Part shown: positions 23,614 through 34,217 of the stretch, piece after piece
How the letters are laid out: each line of letters begins with the position of its first letter
Position numbering within the stretch: position 1 is the stretch's first letter
Assembly: GCF_030124145.1 (NCBI RefSeq)
Contig: NZ_JASKMS010000047.1
Location: 1-42,254, forward strand
Length of the DNA stretch: 42,254 bases
Origin: Streptomyces sp. 378
GTDB lineage: Bacteria > Actinomycetota > Actinomycetes > Streptomycetales > Streptomycetaceae
Reading direction: 5' to 3'
The notes under the pieces: model-generated
What the model saw: the letters and a program-made list of their open reading frames with translations, nothing else
What the model was told of the DNA's origin: nothing
The model's database searches: none
Position numbers and translations under genes: made by a program

Positions 23614-24608
23614 TTCGCGTCACCCCGCATGGTCGTGGTGGCCCCTTCCAGGTCGCGCCGGAGGACGAACCGCTGGTAGGCGAGGGCGAAGACGAGGCTG
23701 ATGCCGAACATGACCACGCTGATCGCGCTGGCGTAGCCGACCTGGTAGCGCTTGAAGCCGTACTGGAACATGGTCACGGCCATGGTCTCGGAGTGGTGGT
23801 CGGGGCCGCCCGCGGTGGTGACCCACACCAGGTCGAAGAGCTGGATCGCCCCGATGACCGACAGGAAGACGCTGATGCGCAGGGTGGGCGCGAGCAGGGG
23901 CAGGGTGACATTGCGGAACCGCTGCCAGGCACTCGCCCCGTCGATGAGCGCCGCCTCGGTCAGTTCCCGGGGGACCGCCTGCAGTCCGGCCAGGTACAGC
24001 ATCATGTGGAAGCCGAAGTACTTCCAGGTCATGACCAGGAACAGGGTCGCCATGACGGTGGACGGATCCGCGAACCACTCGCCGCCCAGCCCCGCCAGCC
24101 CGATCCTGTCGAGGACCTGGTCGGCGAAACCGTCGTCCGGGGCGAAGATCATGCCGAAGAGGATTCCGGTGATGGCCTCGGACAGGACGTACGGGGCGAA
24201 GAACAGCATCCGGTACACCGCCCGCCCGCGCATCCGCTGGTTGAGCAGGACGGCCATGGCGAGCGCGAACGGCAGCTGGACGGCGAGCGACAGCACCACG
24301 AGGACCAGGCAACGCCACAGGTCGCCGAGGAAGACGTCGTCCTGGAAGAGCCGGGTGAAGTTCTCGCCGCCGATGTAGTCGGACGGCATGCCGAAGCCGC
24401 CCCAGCGGAAGAACGCGGCGTAGAGGGCGAACAGCATCGGCAGCAGCACGAGTCCGGCGAACAGCACCAGGGCCGGGAGCTGGAAGCCGGCCGCGGTGAG
24501 CCAGTGCAGTGCGCGCCGCCGGGCCCGCCCGGTGGGCCGGTCCGCGGCCGGGGGCGGGGCACCGCCACCGGTACCGGTCCGTTTGTCCGGCAGGAACGTG
24601 GAGGTCAT
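23610..24608 (-). CDS. Sugar ABC transporter permease (MalF-type)
   Basis: The product is 332 aa. A 35-residue Pro/Arg-rich cytoplasmic head precedes six helices and an EAA loop 'ELTEAALIDGASAWQRFRNVTLPLL'. It is the partner of the MalG-type permease and is cotranscribed with it through a 4-nt overlap. It lies 6 nt after the binding-protein gene. Confidence 0.92.
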   Translation of the reverse strand: MTSTFLPDKRTGTGGGAPPPAADRPTGRARRRALHWLTAAGFQLPALVLFAGLVLLPMLFALYAAFFRWGGFGMPSDYIGGENFTRLFQDDVFLGDLWRCLVLVVLSLAVQLPFALAMAVLLNQRMRGRAVYRMLFFAPYVLSEAITGILFGMIFAPDDGFADQVLDRIGLAGLGGEWFADPSTVMATLFLVMTWKYFGFHMMLYLAGLQAVPRELTEAALIDGASAWQRFRNVTLPLLAPTLRISVFLSVIGAIQLFDLVWVTTAGGPDHHSETMAVTMFQYGFKRYQVGYASAISVVMFGISLVFALAYQRFVLRRDLEGATTTMRGDAK

Positions 24609-24614
24609 CGCCGG

Positions 24615-25910
24615 CTACTGCTCTTCCTTCGCGGTCTTCGTGATCGACTGGGCGACCTGCCCGGGCGACTTGGAACCGGCGATGAGCGCGGCCACGCTGT
24701 CGTTGACCTCCTGGCCGACGGCGGGCGCGTACGCCTGGTCCAGATAGAGCTGGAAACCGGTGGCCGCCTTCAACTGGGCTTGAACCGCCTTGATGTTGGG
24801 GTCGGCGATGGCGCTTTCGGCCGCGGGCACCACGGGAAGGACACCGGTCTTCTTGACCAGTTCGAGGTCGGTGGCCTCGGACGCGAAGAACTCGAGGAAG
24901 TCGACGGCCGCCTGCGGGGCGCCCCGGCGCAGCGCGTGCCCGCCGCCTCCGCCGAACACCTCCGTGATGGCGCCCTTGCCGCCCTCGACCGCGGGGAACG
25001 GGAAGAATCCGAGGTCCTTGCCGAGGCCCTTGCCCGCGTCGGCCTGAACCGTGGGCGCCCACTGGCCCATGAGCTCCATCGCCGCCTTGCCGTTGCCGAC
25101 GGTGGCGGCCTGGCCGGTGGGGGTGGAGTAGGCGGCGCCCAGGTATCCCTTCTGGAAGGGCTGGAGGCCGACGAGTTCCTTCAGGTGCTCGCCCGCTTCC
25201 ACGAAGGGCGCACCGGTGAAGTCCTTGGCGTCGTAGGCCTTCTGGAGCGCCTCGGCGCCGGCGGTGCGCATCGCCAGGTAGGCCCAGTAGTACATGCCGG
25301 GCCACTTCTCCTTGCCTGCCAGTGCCAGCGGGGTGACCTCGGCGGCCTGGAGCTTGCGCACGGCGTCCAGGAAGCCGTTCCAGGTGGTCGGCGGCTCGGC
25401 TATGCCGGCCTTCTTGAAGAGCGCCTTGTTGTACCAGAAGCCGATCATGCCGATGTCGAACGGGATGCCGTAGGTCTGGTCGTCGATGAGGTACGGCTCC
25501 CTGGCGACCGGCAGCAGGGCGTCGGCCCATGGCTTGGTGCGGTCCGTGAGGTTCTCGACGAGGCCGGCGTCGACCTGCTGCTTCAGCACGCCGCCGCCCC
25601 AGGTGTGGAAGATGTCGGGCAGCTTCCCGGAGGCGGTCAGTGCCGTCATCTTCGACTTGTAGGCGTCGTTCTCCATCTGGACGATCTTTATCTTGACCTT
25701 GGGGTTCTGCGCCTCGAACTTCCGGGCGAGGGCGGCCCAGACGTCTTTGGAGGGCTGAGTGGTGGAAATGTTCCACCACTCGATCGTGGTCGTCCCCGAC
25801 GCCCCTCCGTCCGAGTCCCCGCCGCATGCGGTCAGTGCCGTCATCCCCAGACCGGCCGCGGCGGAGGCCGCCAGGAAGCCGCGGCGGGACAGTGCGGGGT
25901 CGCCCATCAT
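24615..25910 (-). CDS. Xylo-oligosaccharide-type ABC substrate-binding lipoprotein
   Basis: The product is 431 aa. It has a twin-arginine lipoprotein signal (LSRRGFLAASAAAG, lipobox LTAC, Cys29) and an extracellular solute-binding family 1 fold ('TIEWWNISTTQPSKDVWAALARKFEAQNP', 'DIFHTWGGG', 'YGIPFDIGMIGFWYNKALFKKAG'). It would capture the sugar for the two permeases. The substrate is inferred from the xylanase next door. ATG 25910 and ATG 25907 are both possible; GGAG fits the second better. It is the first gene of the operon and its start region carries the CGAAACTTTCG operator. Confidence 0.9.
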   Translation of the reverse strand: MMGDPALSRRGFLAASAAAGLGMTALTACGGDSDGGASGTTTIEWWNISTTQPSKDVWAALARKFEAQNPKVKIKIVQMENDAYKSKMTALTASGKLPDIFHTWGGGVLKQQVDAGLVENLTDRTKPWADALLPVAREPYLIDDQTYGIPFDIGMIGFWYNKALFKKAGIAEPPTTWNGFLDAVRKLQAAEVTPLALAGKEKWPGMYYWAYLAMRTAGAEALQKAYDAKDFTGAPFVEAGEHLKELVGLQPFQKGYLGAAYSTPTGQAATVGNGKAAMELMGQWAPTVQADAGKGLGKDLGFFPFPAVEGGKGAITEVFGGGGGHALRRGAPQAAVDFLEFFASEATDLELVKKTGVLPVVPAAESAIADPNIKAVQAQLKAATGFQLYLDQAYAPAVGQEVNDSVAALIAGSKSPGQVAQSITKTAKEEQ

Positions 25911-25917
25911 GCGCTCC

Positions 25918-25930
25918 TCGAAAGTTTCGA
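25918..25930 (-). promoter_or_regulatory. LacI-type xylan operator (CGAAACTTTCG)
   Basis: The minus strand reads TCGAAACTTTCGA, a palindrome with one central base, directly before the ribosome-binding site. It matches the xylanase cis-element reported from Streptomyces (CGAAACTTTCG, recalled). Repressor here would stop elongation or initiation of the operon. Confidence 0.75.
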
Positions 25931-25960
25931 ATGAGATTCAGAAAGCTTCGCTGTTGCCGC

Positions 25961-25990
25961 ACCCTAGAGACACCGGCCAAACGGTGGCAA
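25961..25990 (-). promoter_or_regulatory. Promoter of the xylan transporter operon
   Basis: On the minus strand TTGCCA (25985-25990) and TAGGGT (25961-25966) are 18 nt apart. The operator lies between this -10 box and the start codon. Confidence 0.6.
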
Positions 25991-26041
25991 CCCCTTGTAC
26001 ACGGTGAATCTTTCACTGACGCAGGCAGTGGACGAGGGGGG

Positions 26042-26052
26042 CGAAACATTCG
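26042..26052. promoter_or_regulatory. Second CGAAAnTTTCG-like box
   Basis: CGAAACATTCG differs at one base from CGAAACTTTCG and lies about 112 nt upstream of the first box, outside the promoter. Two boxes either side of a promoter suit looping by a tetrameric LacI-type protein. Confidence 0.5.
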
Positions 26053-26679
26053 GAACGCTGCACGAACGTTACGAGACGTGGATGACGGCCATCACACAGA
26101 GTGGCCGTCGATCGGCCGACGGATCGGCGTCGCCCTCCCGCGAGGCAGAGCCGTCCCCGTCTCTCAGCTCGCGTTTCCCCAGGTACGCCGGCCCCGGCGG
26201 CAGTCTTAGCGGAAGCTTGACGATCCCGGTCCCCTCACGCACGGGCCACGGCATCACGCTCCGCTTACGCTGATCCGGCCGTCCGGTGATGGCCGAAAAT
26301 CACCGAACCGCACATCGGGAGCACGTCGACGGCCACCACCGAGCACCCCTCACCGCGCCACCTTCGGCCCACTCCACCCGGCCGCGCGCCTGGATGGTGG
26401 AGGTCCTGTCGGACGTGGGCGAGAGCGGCGGCCACACCGGGCCCCATGCCGAAGCGGAGCCCCGCACCGGGGTCAGCCATGGTGGCGGGTGATGTGCCTG
26501 ACCGGTGTCGACTCCTGCTCGCCCCTCGGACACCAGCCCGAATGGACCGAGGGCGGCCCTTCGCCAACCTCCTGCGCCTCTTCTGTTCGGCCAGGGCGAG
26601 GTCGCGCCGGTGACCCGCGAGGTCCTGCGCGAGGCGGAGCCGGACCGGAAGCGGCGGCCGAGGGTGCACGTGGGGCGAG
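26053..26679. other. Gene-poor region with a coding-like remnant
   Basis: No complete gene is supported over about 630 bp. At 26583-26679 the plus strand encodes LFGQGEVAPVTREVLREAEP and further codons with almost exclusive G/C third bases, but without start, ribosome-binding site or upstream domain. It runs into the 3' end of the convergent DUF1707 gene and looks like the tail of a lost gene. The family was not recognised. Confidence 0.4.
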
Positions 26680-27276
26680 TCAGGCGGTCGCCCGCCTGCG
26701 GCCGAAGCCCCTGCGCGGCGGGCGCACCACGATCTGGCCGTAGCGGATCTCACCCGTGATCCGTATCCGCAGCAGGACGGGGGCGGCGGCCGGTCGGCGG
26801 GCCTTGATCTCGGAGTAGCGCATCACCAGACCGCCGGTGTCCACCACGACACCCGGCCGGGTCAGCAGCTTCAGGACGCCGGCGCGCAGGTCCAGGTCGA
26901 TGTCCAGCGTGTCGTGCGTGATCACCGCGTCGGTGAGGTCGAGCGTGACCTCACCCCACGCCGAACGGATCTCCAGCCGCCGCGGCACCGTCCAGCCGTC
27001 GCCCCGCCGGGTCGAGGCCCCTTCCTGCCGGATCCGGACGACCTCCTCCTCCCCGACAGGTGCCTGGCCGGCCGGCGCGGGCAGATCCGCCGTCAGCACG
27101 ACGAGTTCACTCACCGTGCGGGCGGACAGCGCGGCCTCCAGCCGCTCGTCCAGCTCCTCCAGCGTCAGCCGACCCTCGCCCGCGGCGACACGCAGTACGT
27201 CCACGGTCCGGTCCCGTTCCGCGTGCGACGCCCGCACCTCGGGCGATCCACCGGTCCGCGCGATCTCGGCCGCCAT
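26680..27276 (-). CDS. DUF1707 domain protein
   Basis: The product is 198 aa from ATG 27276 (GTG one codon upstream is possible). The N-terminal DUF1707 domain (SHAERDRTVDVLRVAAGEGRLTLEELDERLEAALSARTVSEL) is about 55 residues with the typical 'R..ER......L....G.L...E...R...A..A.t..eL' spacing. The C-terminal part is a beta-rich region, 'RRLEIRSAWGEVTLDLTDAVI', resembling a LiaF-like C-terminal or adhesin-type beta-helix fold. It has no membrane helix. Family function is poorly known; cell-envelope stress links are frequent. An inverted repeat lies 50 nt upstream of its start. Confidence 0.8.
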   Translation of the reverse strand: MAAEIARTGGSPEVRASHAERDRTVDVLRVAAGEGRLTLEELDERLEAALSARTVSELVVLTADLPAPAGQAPVGEEEVVRIRQEGASTRRGDGWTVPRRLEIRSAWGEVTLDLTDAVITHDTLDIDLDLRAGVLKLLTRPGVVVDTGGLVMRYSEIKARRPAAAPVLLRIRITGEIRYGQIVVRPPRRGFGRRRATA

Positions 27277-27326
27277 CACTCCACCCCCGACCCCCGGGCA
27301 TGCCGCCCGGCCCACCCACTGACCCC

Positions 27327-27346
27327 TAACGCTATATCGCGTTATA
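27327..27346. promoter_or_regulatory. Inverted repeat upstream of DUF1707 gene
   Basis: TAACGC and GCGTTA surround TATATC (27327-27344); TATATCGCGTTATA is a second, offset dyad (27333-27346). It lies between the DUF1707 and HTH-TOBE genes. The TATATCG core also occurs in the padR promoter at 15238-15247. Confidence 0.45.
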
Positions 27347-27402
27347 CCCATCGGCCAACCCCGCGTCCGCCCCGCCCTCCCTCCACCCCTATCGTGACCG
27401 GC

Positions 27403-27798
27403 ATGCAGTCCTACACGATCGGCCAGGCAGCACGGCTGCTCGGCGTGAGCCCGGACACCGCCCGGCGCTGGGCGGACGCGGGCCGCATCACGACCCACCG
27501 CGACGAGGCCGGGCGCCGCGTCATCGAGGGGCGGGACCTGGCCGCCTTCTCGGTCGGACTCGCCCGGTCCGGCGCCGCCGAAGAGGACACCCCGTACACC
27601 TCCGCCCGCAACGCCTTCCCCGGCATCGTCACCGCGATCAAGCTCGGTGACGTCGCCGCCCAGGTAGAGATCCAGGCCGGTCCGCACCGGCTCGTCTCGC
27701 TGCTCACCCGCGAGGCGGTGGAGGAACTGGGCCTGGAGGTCGGCATGGAGGCGACGGCCCGGGTGAAGTCGACGAACGTCCACATCGACCGCGTCTGA
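27403..27798 (+). CDS. HTH-TOBE molybdenum-binding-type regulator
   Basis: The product is 131 aa. A MerR/excisionase-like helix-turn-helix (YTIGQAARLLGVSPDTARRWADAGR) is followed by a Mop/TOBE domain (SARNAFPGIVTAIKLGDVAAQVEI, ending VKSTNVHI), the fold that binds molybdate or tungstate. It probably senses molybdate and acts as a regulator or storage protein. No mod transporter is in the window. The sequence TATCGT ends 7 nt before the ATG and there is no Shine-Dalgarno, so translation may be leaderless. Confidence 0.85.
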   Translation: MQSYTIGQAARLLGVSPDTARRWADAGRITTHRDEAGRRVIEGRDLAAFSVGLARSGAAEEDTPYTSARNAFPGIVTAIKLGDVAAQVEIQAGPHRLVSLLTREAVEELGLEVGMEATARVKSTNVHIDRV

Positions 27799-27814
27799 GC
27801 GGGGCCTCCTCAGC

Positions 27815-28029
27815 GCCTCCGACGGCATCCATCGGACCCGGCGCAACCAGTTCCCCAACACGGCCACGGGCATCACGGCCGGCGACGCGATGACGTCCGT
27901 CCGCGTCACGGCCGAGGGGAGCTGACCGCCGGCATCACCAGGGACGCCGCGGACGGCCTCGCGCTGTCGCCCGGGACCCCCGTCGTCGCCCTGCTCAAGG
28001 CGACCGAGGTGGCACTCGCCACCGCGTGA
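27815..28029 (+). pseudogene. Frameshifted Mop/TOBE domain gene
   Basis: Just downstream of the HTH-TOBE gene is a second TOBE domain in two frames. The first frame reads NQFPNTATGITAGDAMTSVR and ends at TGA 27923-27925. The second continues LTAGITRDAADGLALSPGT and VVALLKATEVALATA to TGA 28027-28029. Adding one base in GGGGA near 27917-27920 would join them into one intact Mop domain. No start or ribosome-binding site is seen. It is a decayed duplicate or former second half of the regulator; a sequencing error is the alternative. Confidence 0.7.
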
Positions 28030-28049
28030 ACGCGCCGGTCAACGGCGGA

Positions 28050-28094
28050 AGGGGCCCCGCACCGCGAAGCCCCTCCCTGTGACCGGTCGGCCGG

Positions 28095-28097
<3 letters not shown>
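28050..28097 (-). terminator. Hairpins at the end of gcvP
   Basis: AGGGGC/GCCCCT (28050-28055, 28069-28074) and TGACCGG-TCGG-CCGGTCA (28080-28097, overlapping the gcvP stop codon) can both form. Together they probably end transcription of gcvP. Confidence 0.5.
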
Positions 28098-30980
<2,883 letters not shown>

Positions 30981-31045
30981 TACGGAGGCCTCCTGGTCGA
31001 CACGACCTTCGAGGGGCACCACGGCACGGGTACCCGGACGGCCTC

Positions 31046-31246
31046 CCCCTCTGTCATCTCAACCTGAGAGCTTCACCGGATCGCCCGAAGGCCTCCGGCT
31101 TTCACCGTCGGTGAGAGCGGAAGCCGTCGACACCCGCTCTGCTTTCCAGAGTGACCTCGTCCGTGCGGTACGTGAGCCTGAGAGATTCCGGGGAGGATTT
31201 GCTCCTTCGGCGCCTCCGATGATGTCTGGAGGACTCTCCCGCACGG
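31046..31246 (-). ncRNA. Tandem glycine riboswitch
   Basis: On the minus strand two glycine-aptamer units follow each other. The first begins GCGGGAGAG and holds GCCGAAGGAGCAA and CTCTCAGG. The second begins near GAGGTCACTCTGGAAAG and holds CTCTCACCGACGGTGAAAG and GCTCTCAGG before GATGACAGAGGGG. A short linker joins them. The 3' end lies about 65 nt before gcvP. In other bacteria glycine binding turns on gcv expression; here the switch is expected to act on gcvP in the same way. Confidence 0.9.
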
Positions 31247-31364
31247 GGTCAACAGCCGCTGCCAGCGTACCAGCGAGGTCAACGCACGAACCTTCGAGTG
31301 GCCGCATCCCCGCTTGTACCGTTTTGTAGTGTTTACGGATGAGGTGCGACCATGTGGAGGGCCC

Positions 31365-31739
31365 GTGCGAACCGATATCGATCCGCGCAACCTGATCGGC
31401 CGCAAGGCGTTCGACCGCAACGGGACCAGGATCGGCACCATCGACGAGGTCTACCTCGACGACGCCACCGGCGAGCCGGAGTGGGCGGCCATACGGACCG
31501 GCCTGTTCAGCAGGGACGCCTTCGTCCCCCTGGAGCCCAGTGAGCTGATCGACGGCGCCCTCCACGTCCCCTTCGAGCGCGCCCTGATCAAGGAGGCCCC
31601 CGATTTCGGCGTGGGCCGCCACCTCTCCCCGGAGCAGGAACTGCAGCTCTACCACCACTACGGTCTCGACGTCGCCGCCCCGCCCCCGCTCCCGGACCAC
31701 GACTTCGGCAAGCTGGCGGGCACCGACGAAACGGCGTGA
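31365..31739 (+). CDS. PRC-barrel domain protein
   Basis: The product is 124 aa from GTG 31365 with GGAGGG upstream. The domain starts 'DIDPRNLIGRKAFDRNGTRIGTIDEVYLDDATGEPEWAAIRTGLF' in the manner of photosynthetic-reaction-centre H-chain barrels and RimM. A C-terminal region has 'LSPEQELQLYHHYG', common in actinobacterial stress proteins. It is a small cytosolic protein of unknown role. Its last 82 nt overlap the convergent dinB gene. The 5' side shares the region upstream of the glycine riboswitch. Confidence 0.83.
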   Translation: MRTDIDPRNLIGRKAFDRNGTRIGTIDEVYLDDATGEPEWAAIRTGLFSRDAFVPLEPSELIDGALHVPFERALIKEAPDFGVGRHLSPEQELQLYHHYGLDVAAPPPLPDHDFGKLAGTDETA

Positions 31740-33112
31740 TCCCCCGCGCCGGGCGCCGCCCCTCCCTCGTCCGGCTCCCGTAACACCAACGGCAACGGAT
31801 CCGCCGCCTCCAGATCCGGATCGTCGACCCGGAAGGTCCGCACACGCCCCGGCTTCGAGGAGGGCGTCTCGAACCGCACCGTGACCCGCCCCAGGCCGCT
31901 GCCCTGCACCCAGCCGTGCCCGAACTCGGCGTGCCGCACGTCGTGCCCGGCAGGCCAGCTGCGCTCAGCGAGCACCGGCTGCTCCTCGGCCGGCGTCGCC
32001 ACGCGCTCCTCGACCAGACCCTGCGCGACCGTCCGCTCCCCCGCCGCCTGCGCGAACAGGTCCTCCTGCGTGTAGTCGGCGAGCCCGCTGACCCCCACTC
32101 CGAGCAGCCGCACCCCGCCCGTGGTGTCGACCGAGTCCAGCAGTCTGGCCGCCGCCTCCCGGATCACCGCGGGATCGTCCGTCGGGCCGCGCAGCGTCTC
32201 GGACCTGGTGAGCGTCGAGAAGTCGTAGCGCCGCACCTTCAGCACGATGGTCCGCCCGGACAGCCGGGCCTCGCGCAGCCGCCGCACGCACCGCTCGGCC
32301 AGCCGCTGCACCTCCAGCCCGACGCGCGTCCGGTCGTGGATGTCCACGTCGTAGGTGTCCTCGACGGACACCGATTTCGTCTCGCGTTCCGCCACGACGG
32401 GCCGGTCGTCGCGCGCCAGCGCCATGGCGTACAGACCGTGCCCGTGCGCCTTTCCCAGCAGCCGGACCAGCTCGTCCTCGCCCGCCTCGACGATCTCTCC
32501 GACGGTGGTGATCCCGGCCCGCCGCAGATGGTCACCCGTAGCCGGCCCGACCCCCGGCAGCGTCCGCACCGACATCGGCGCGAGCATCGCCCGCTCGGAC
32601 CCCGGCTCGATCAGCACCAGCCCGTCCGGCTTGGCCTCCTCCGAGGCGATCTTCGCGAGCATCTTGGAGGCGGCCAGCCCCACCGACCCCGTGAGCCCGG
32701 TGACCGCCCGGATGTCCGCGCGCAGCTTCACCCCGGCCAGCCGCGCCGACCGCTCGTCCCAGGCCACCTGGCCGGCCTCCAGGTCTACGAACGCCTCGTC
32801 CAGGCTCAGCGGCTCCACCAGCGGCGACAGCGCACGCAGCAGCTCCATCACGCGCTCGCTGATCGACCGGTAGAAGGTGAAGCGCGGCACCAGGTAGGCG
32901 GCATGGGGGGCGAGCCGCCGGGCCTGGCCCATGGGCATCGCCGAATGCACCCCGAAGACCCGCGCCTCGTACGACGCGGTCGCCACCACGCCGCGCGGCC
33001 CGAGCCCGCCCACGACCACGGCCTTCCCGCGCAGACTCGGCTTGGACGCCTGCTCCGCCGAGGCGAAGAAGGCATCCATGTCCAGATGCAGGATCGTGGG
33101 CGCGGTTCTCAC
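31658..33112 (-). CDS. dinB: DNA polymerase IV (Y family) with C-terminal extension
   Basis: The product is 484 aa. The start 'TILHLDMDAFFASAEQ' contains the first catalytic Asp, and 'LSLDEAFVDL' the Asp-Glu pair. Helix-hairpin-helix 'RTLPGVGPATGDHLRRAGI' and little-finger domains follow. After residue 380 it carries an extra domain ('HDVRHAEFGHGWVQGSGLGRVTVRFET') like the Tudor-type C-terminal element of UvrD/PcrA helicases. This may bind RNA polymerase or DNA. The GTG start follows GGAGG very closely, so the exact start is a weak point. It copies past damaged bases. The 3' end overlaps the PRC-barrel gene. Confidence 0.92.
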   Translation of the reverse strand: MRTAPTILHLDMDAFFASAEQASKPSLRGKAVVVGGLGPRGVVATASYEARVFGVHSAMPMGQARRLAPHAAYLVPRFTFYRSISERVMELLRALSPLVEPLSLDEAFVDLEAGQVAWDERSARLAGVKLRADIRAVTGLTGSVGLAASKMLAKIASEEAKPDGLVLIEPGSERAMLAPMSVRTLPGVGPATGDHLRRAGITTVGEIVEAGEDELVRLLGKAHGHGLYAMALARDDRPVVAERETKSVSVEDTYDVDIHDRTRVGLEVQRLAERCVRRLREARLSGRTIVLKVRRYDFSTLTRSETLRGPTDDPAVIREAAARLLDSVDTTGGVRLLGVGVSGLADYTQEDLFAQAAGERTVAQGLVEERVATPAEEQPVLAERSWPAGHDVRHAEFGHGWVQGSGLGRVTVRFETPSSKPGRVRTFRVDDPDLEAADPLPLVLREPDEGGAAPGAGDHAVSSVPASLPKSWSGSGGGAATSRP

Positions 33113-33240
33113 ACCTCCGATGCTGCCCTACGCCACTGACAGCACCTCGCGCGACCGCCCGGATCGCCCCGTGGGAAACCGCTCACGGCCCGGTGCGGAA
33201 ACGTCCCGCCCGGTGCGTCCGGCGGCCTCTGCCCGACGAC

Positions 33241-33924
33241 TCAGACGGCCCGGTTGCGGCGCCGCGCCAGCTCATCCGCCGGGTTGGGCCCGACCAGGGT
33301 CTCGCCGGTGTCGATCCGCTCGCCGTGCAGCTGGGACAGCGCGTTCTCGACGTCTCGCCACACCACGCCCACGGCGATCCCGAAGACGCCCTGGCCGCCC
33401 TGGAGGAGGGCGTGAACCTCGTCGGGCGAGGTGCATTCGTAGACCGTCGCGCCGTCGCTCATCAACGTCATGCGCTCCAGGTCGCTGAAACCGCGTTCCC
33501 TGAGGTGCTGGACGGCCGTGCGGATGTTCTGCAGCGACACACCCGTGTCGAGGAACCGCTTGACGATCTTCAGGACGACCACGTCGCGGAAGCTGTACAG
33601 CCGCTGCGTCCCGGACCCGTAGGCGGGGCGCACGCTCGGCTCGACGAGCCCGGTGCGGGCCCAGTAGTCCAGTTGCCGGTAGGTGATACCGGCGGCCGCA
33701 CAGGCCGTGGGGCCGCGATAGCCGATCTGCTCGGACGCCATGGACGCCGTCCCTCCGCTGCTCGGCACCACCGTCGGTCGCTGCGGAGCGTGATCGGCCG
33801 CGCCACCGGGCTGGGGGCACCCCCCGCCCGGGAGGGGCCGTGAGCCGGGGGGAGGGTACGGACCGCTCACCCGGAGACTGCGCTCGGGGCCGCCCCCAGC
33901 CGTACCGTCGCCGCTGCTTCTCAC
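33241..33924 (-). CDS. MerR-family regulator, Rv1830 (ResR/McdR) type
   Basis: The product is 227 aa from GTG 33924 (GGAGG 5 nt upstream) or 166 aa from ATG 33741. The conserved body begins 'EQIGYRGPTACAAAGITYRQLDYWARTGLVEPS', close to M. tuberculosis Rv1830, and ends in a 'TVYECTSPDEVHALLQGGQGVFGIAVG' region. Rv1830 is linked to cell growth and division. The longer start is favoured by its promoter and Shine-Dalgarno; the added head is Pro/Gly-rich and its DNA is a G/C-rich repeat-like stretch. Position between DUF151 and dinB/gcvP matches the mycobacterial order. Confidence 0.85.
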   Translation of the reverse strand: MRSSGDGTAGGGPERSLRVSGPYPPPGSRPLPGGGCPQPGGAADHAPQRPTVVPSSGGTASMASEQIGYRGPTACAAAGITYRQLDYWARTGLVEPSVRPAYGSGTQRLYSFRDVVVLKIVKRFLDTGVSLQNIRTAVQHLRERGFSDLERMTLMSDGATVYECTSPDEVHALLQGGQGVFGIAVGVVWRDVENALSQLHGERIDTGETLVGPNPADELARRRNRAV

Positions 33925-33954
33925 GCCGACCTCCGTCCTTGACCTGCCTTCTCG

Positions 33955-33983
33955 ACGGTAGGCAGTCACCAGGGGTGCGTCAA
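33955..33983 (-). promoter_or_regulatory. Promoter of the Rv1830-type merR gene
   Basis: On the minus strand TTGACG (33978-33983) and TACCGT (33955-33960) are 17 nt apart. The transcript would begin about 24 nt before GTG 33924, just far enough to include its GGAGG. Confidence 0.7.
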
Positions 33984-34217
33984 CGATCGCCACACTCGCC
34001 ACGCCGAGTGATAATCACCCTGAGAGTGGTTTCCCGTGCCCCACCGCGGGGAAAGGCTAGCCGAATGCGGTCGGCACGGACCGCGTGACGCTCACACTCG
34101 CCAGCGGCACATGCGGGCATTTCACCCCGTCACACACGGCGGGCGACCCCGCCGCGGACCACGTCGTCCGCCGGGCCGCCCACACGACTCACCGACCGCT
34201 GCCGCCGACCTCGGAGC

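Noticed and set aside
23793..25934. 713-aa open frame antisense to the ABC transporter genes
   Set aside because: Repetitive Glu/Gly/Val antisense pattern; conflicts with three well supported transporter genes.
26069..26257. 62-aa minus-strand open frame (GTGIVKLPLRLPPGPAY)
   Set aside because: Partly protein-like but with no ribosome-binding site and no recognised family; left as part of the gene-poor gap.
31314..31364. Upstream start of the PRC-barrel gene
   Set aside because: The extra 17 residues are not family-like, and GTG 31365 has a good Shine-Dalgarno.
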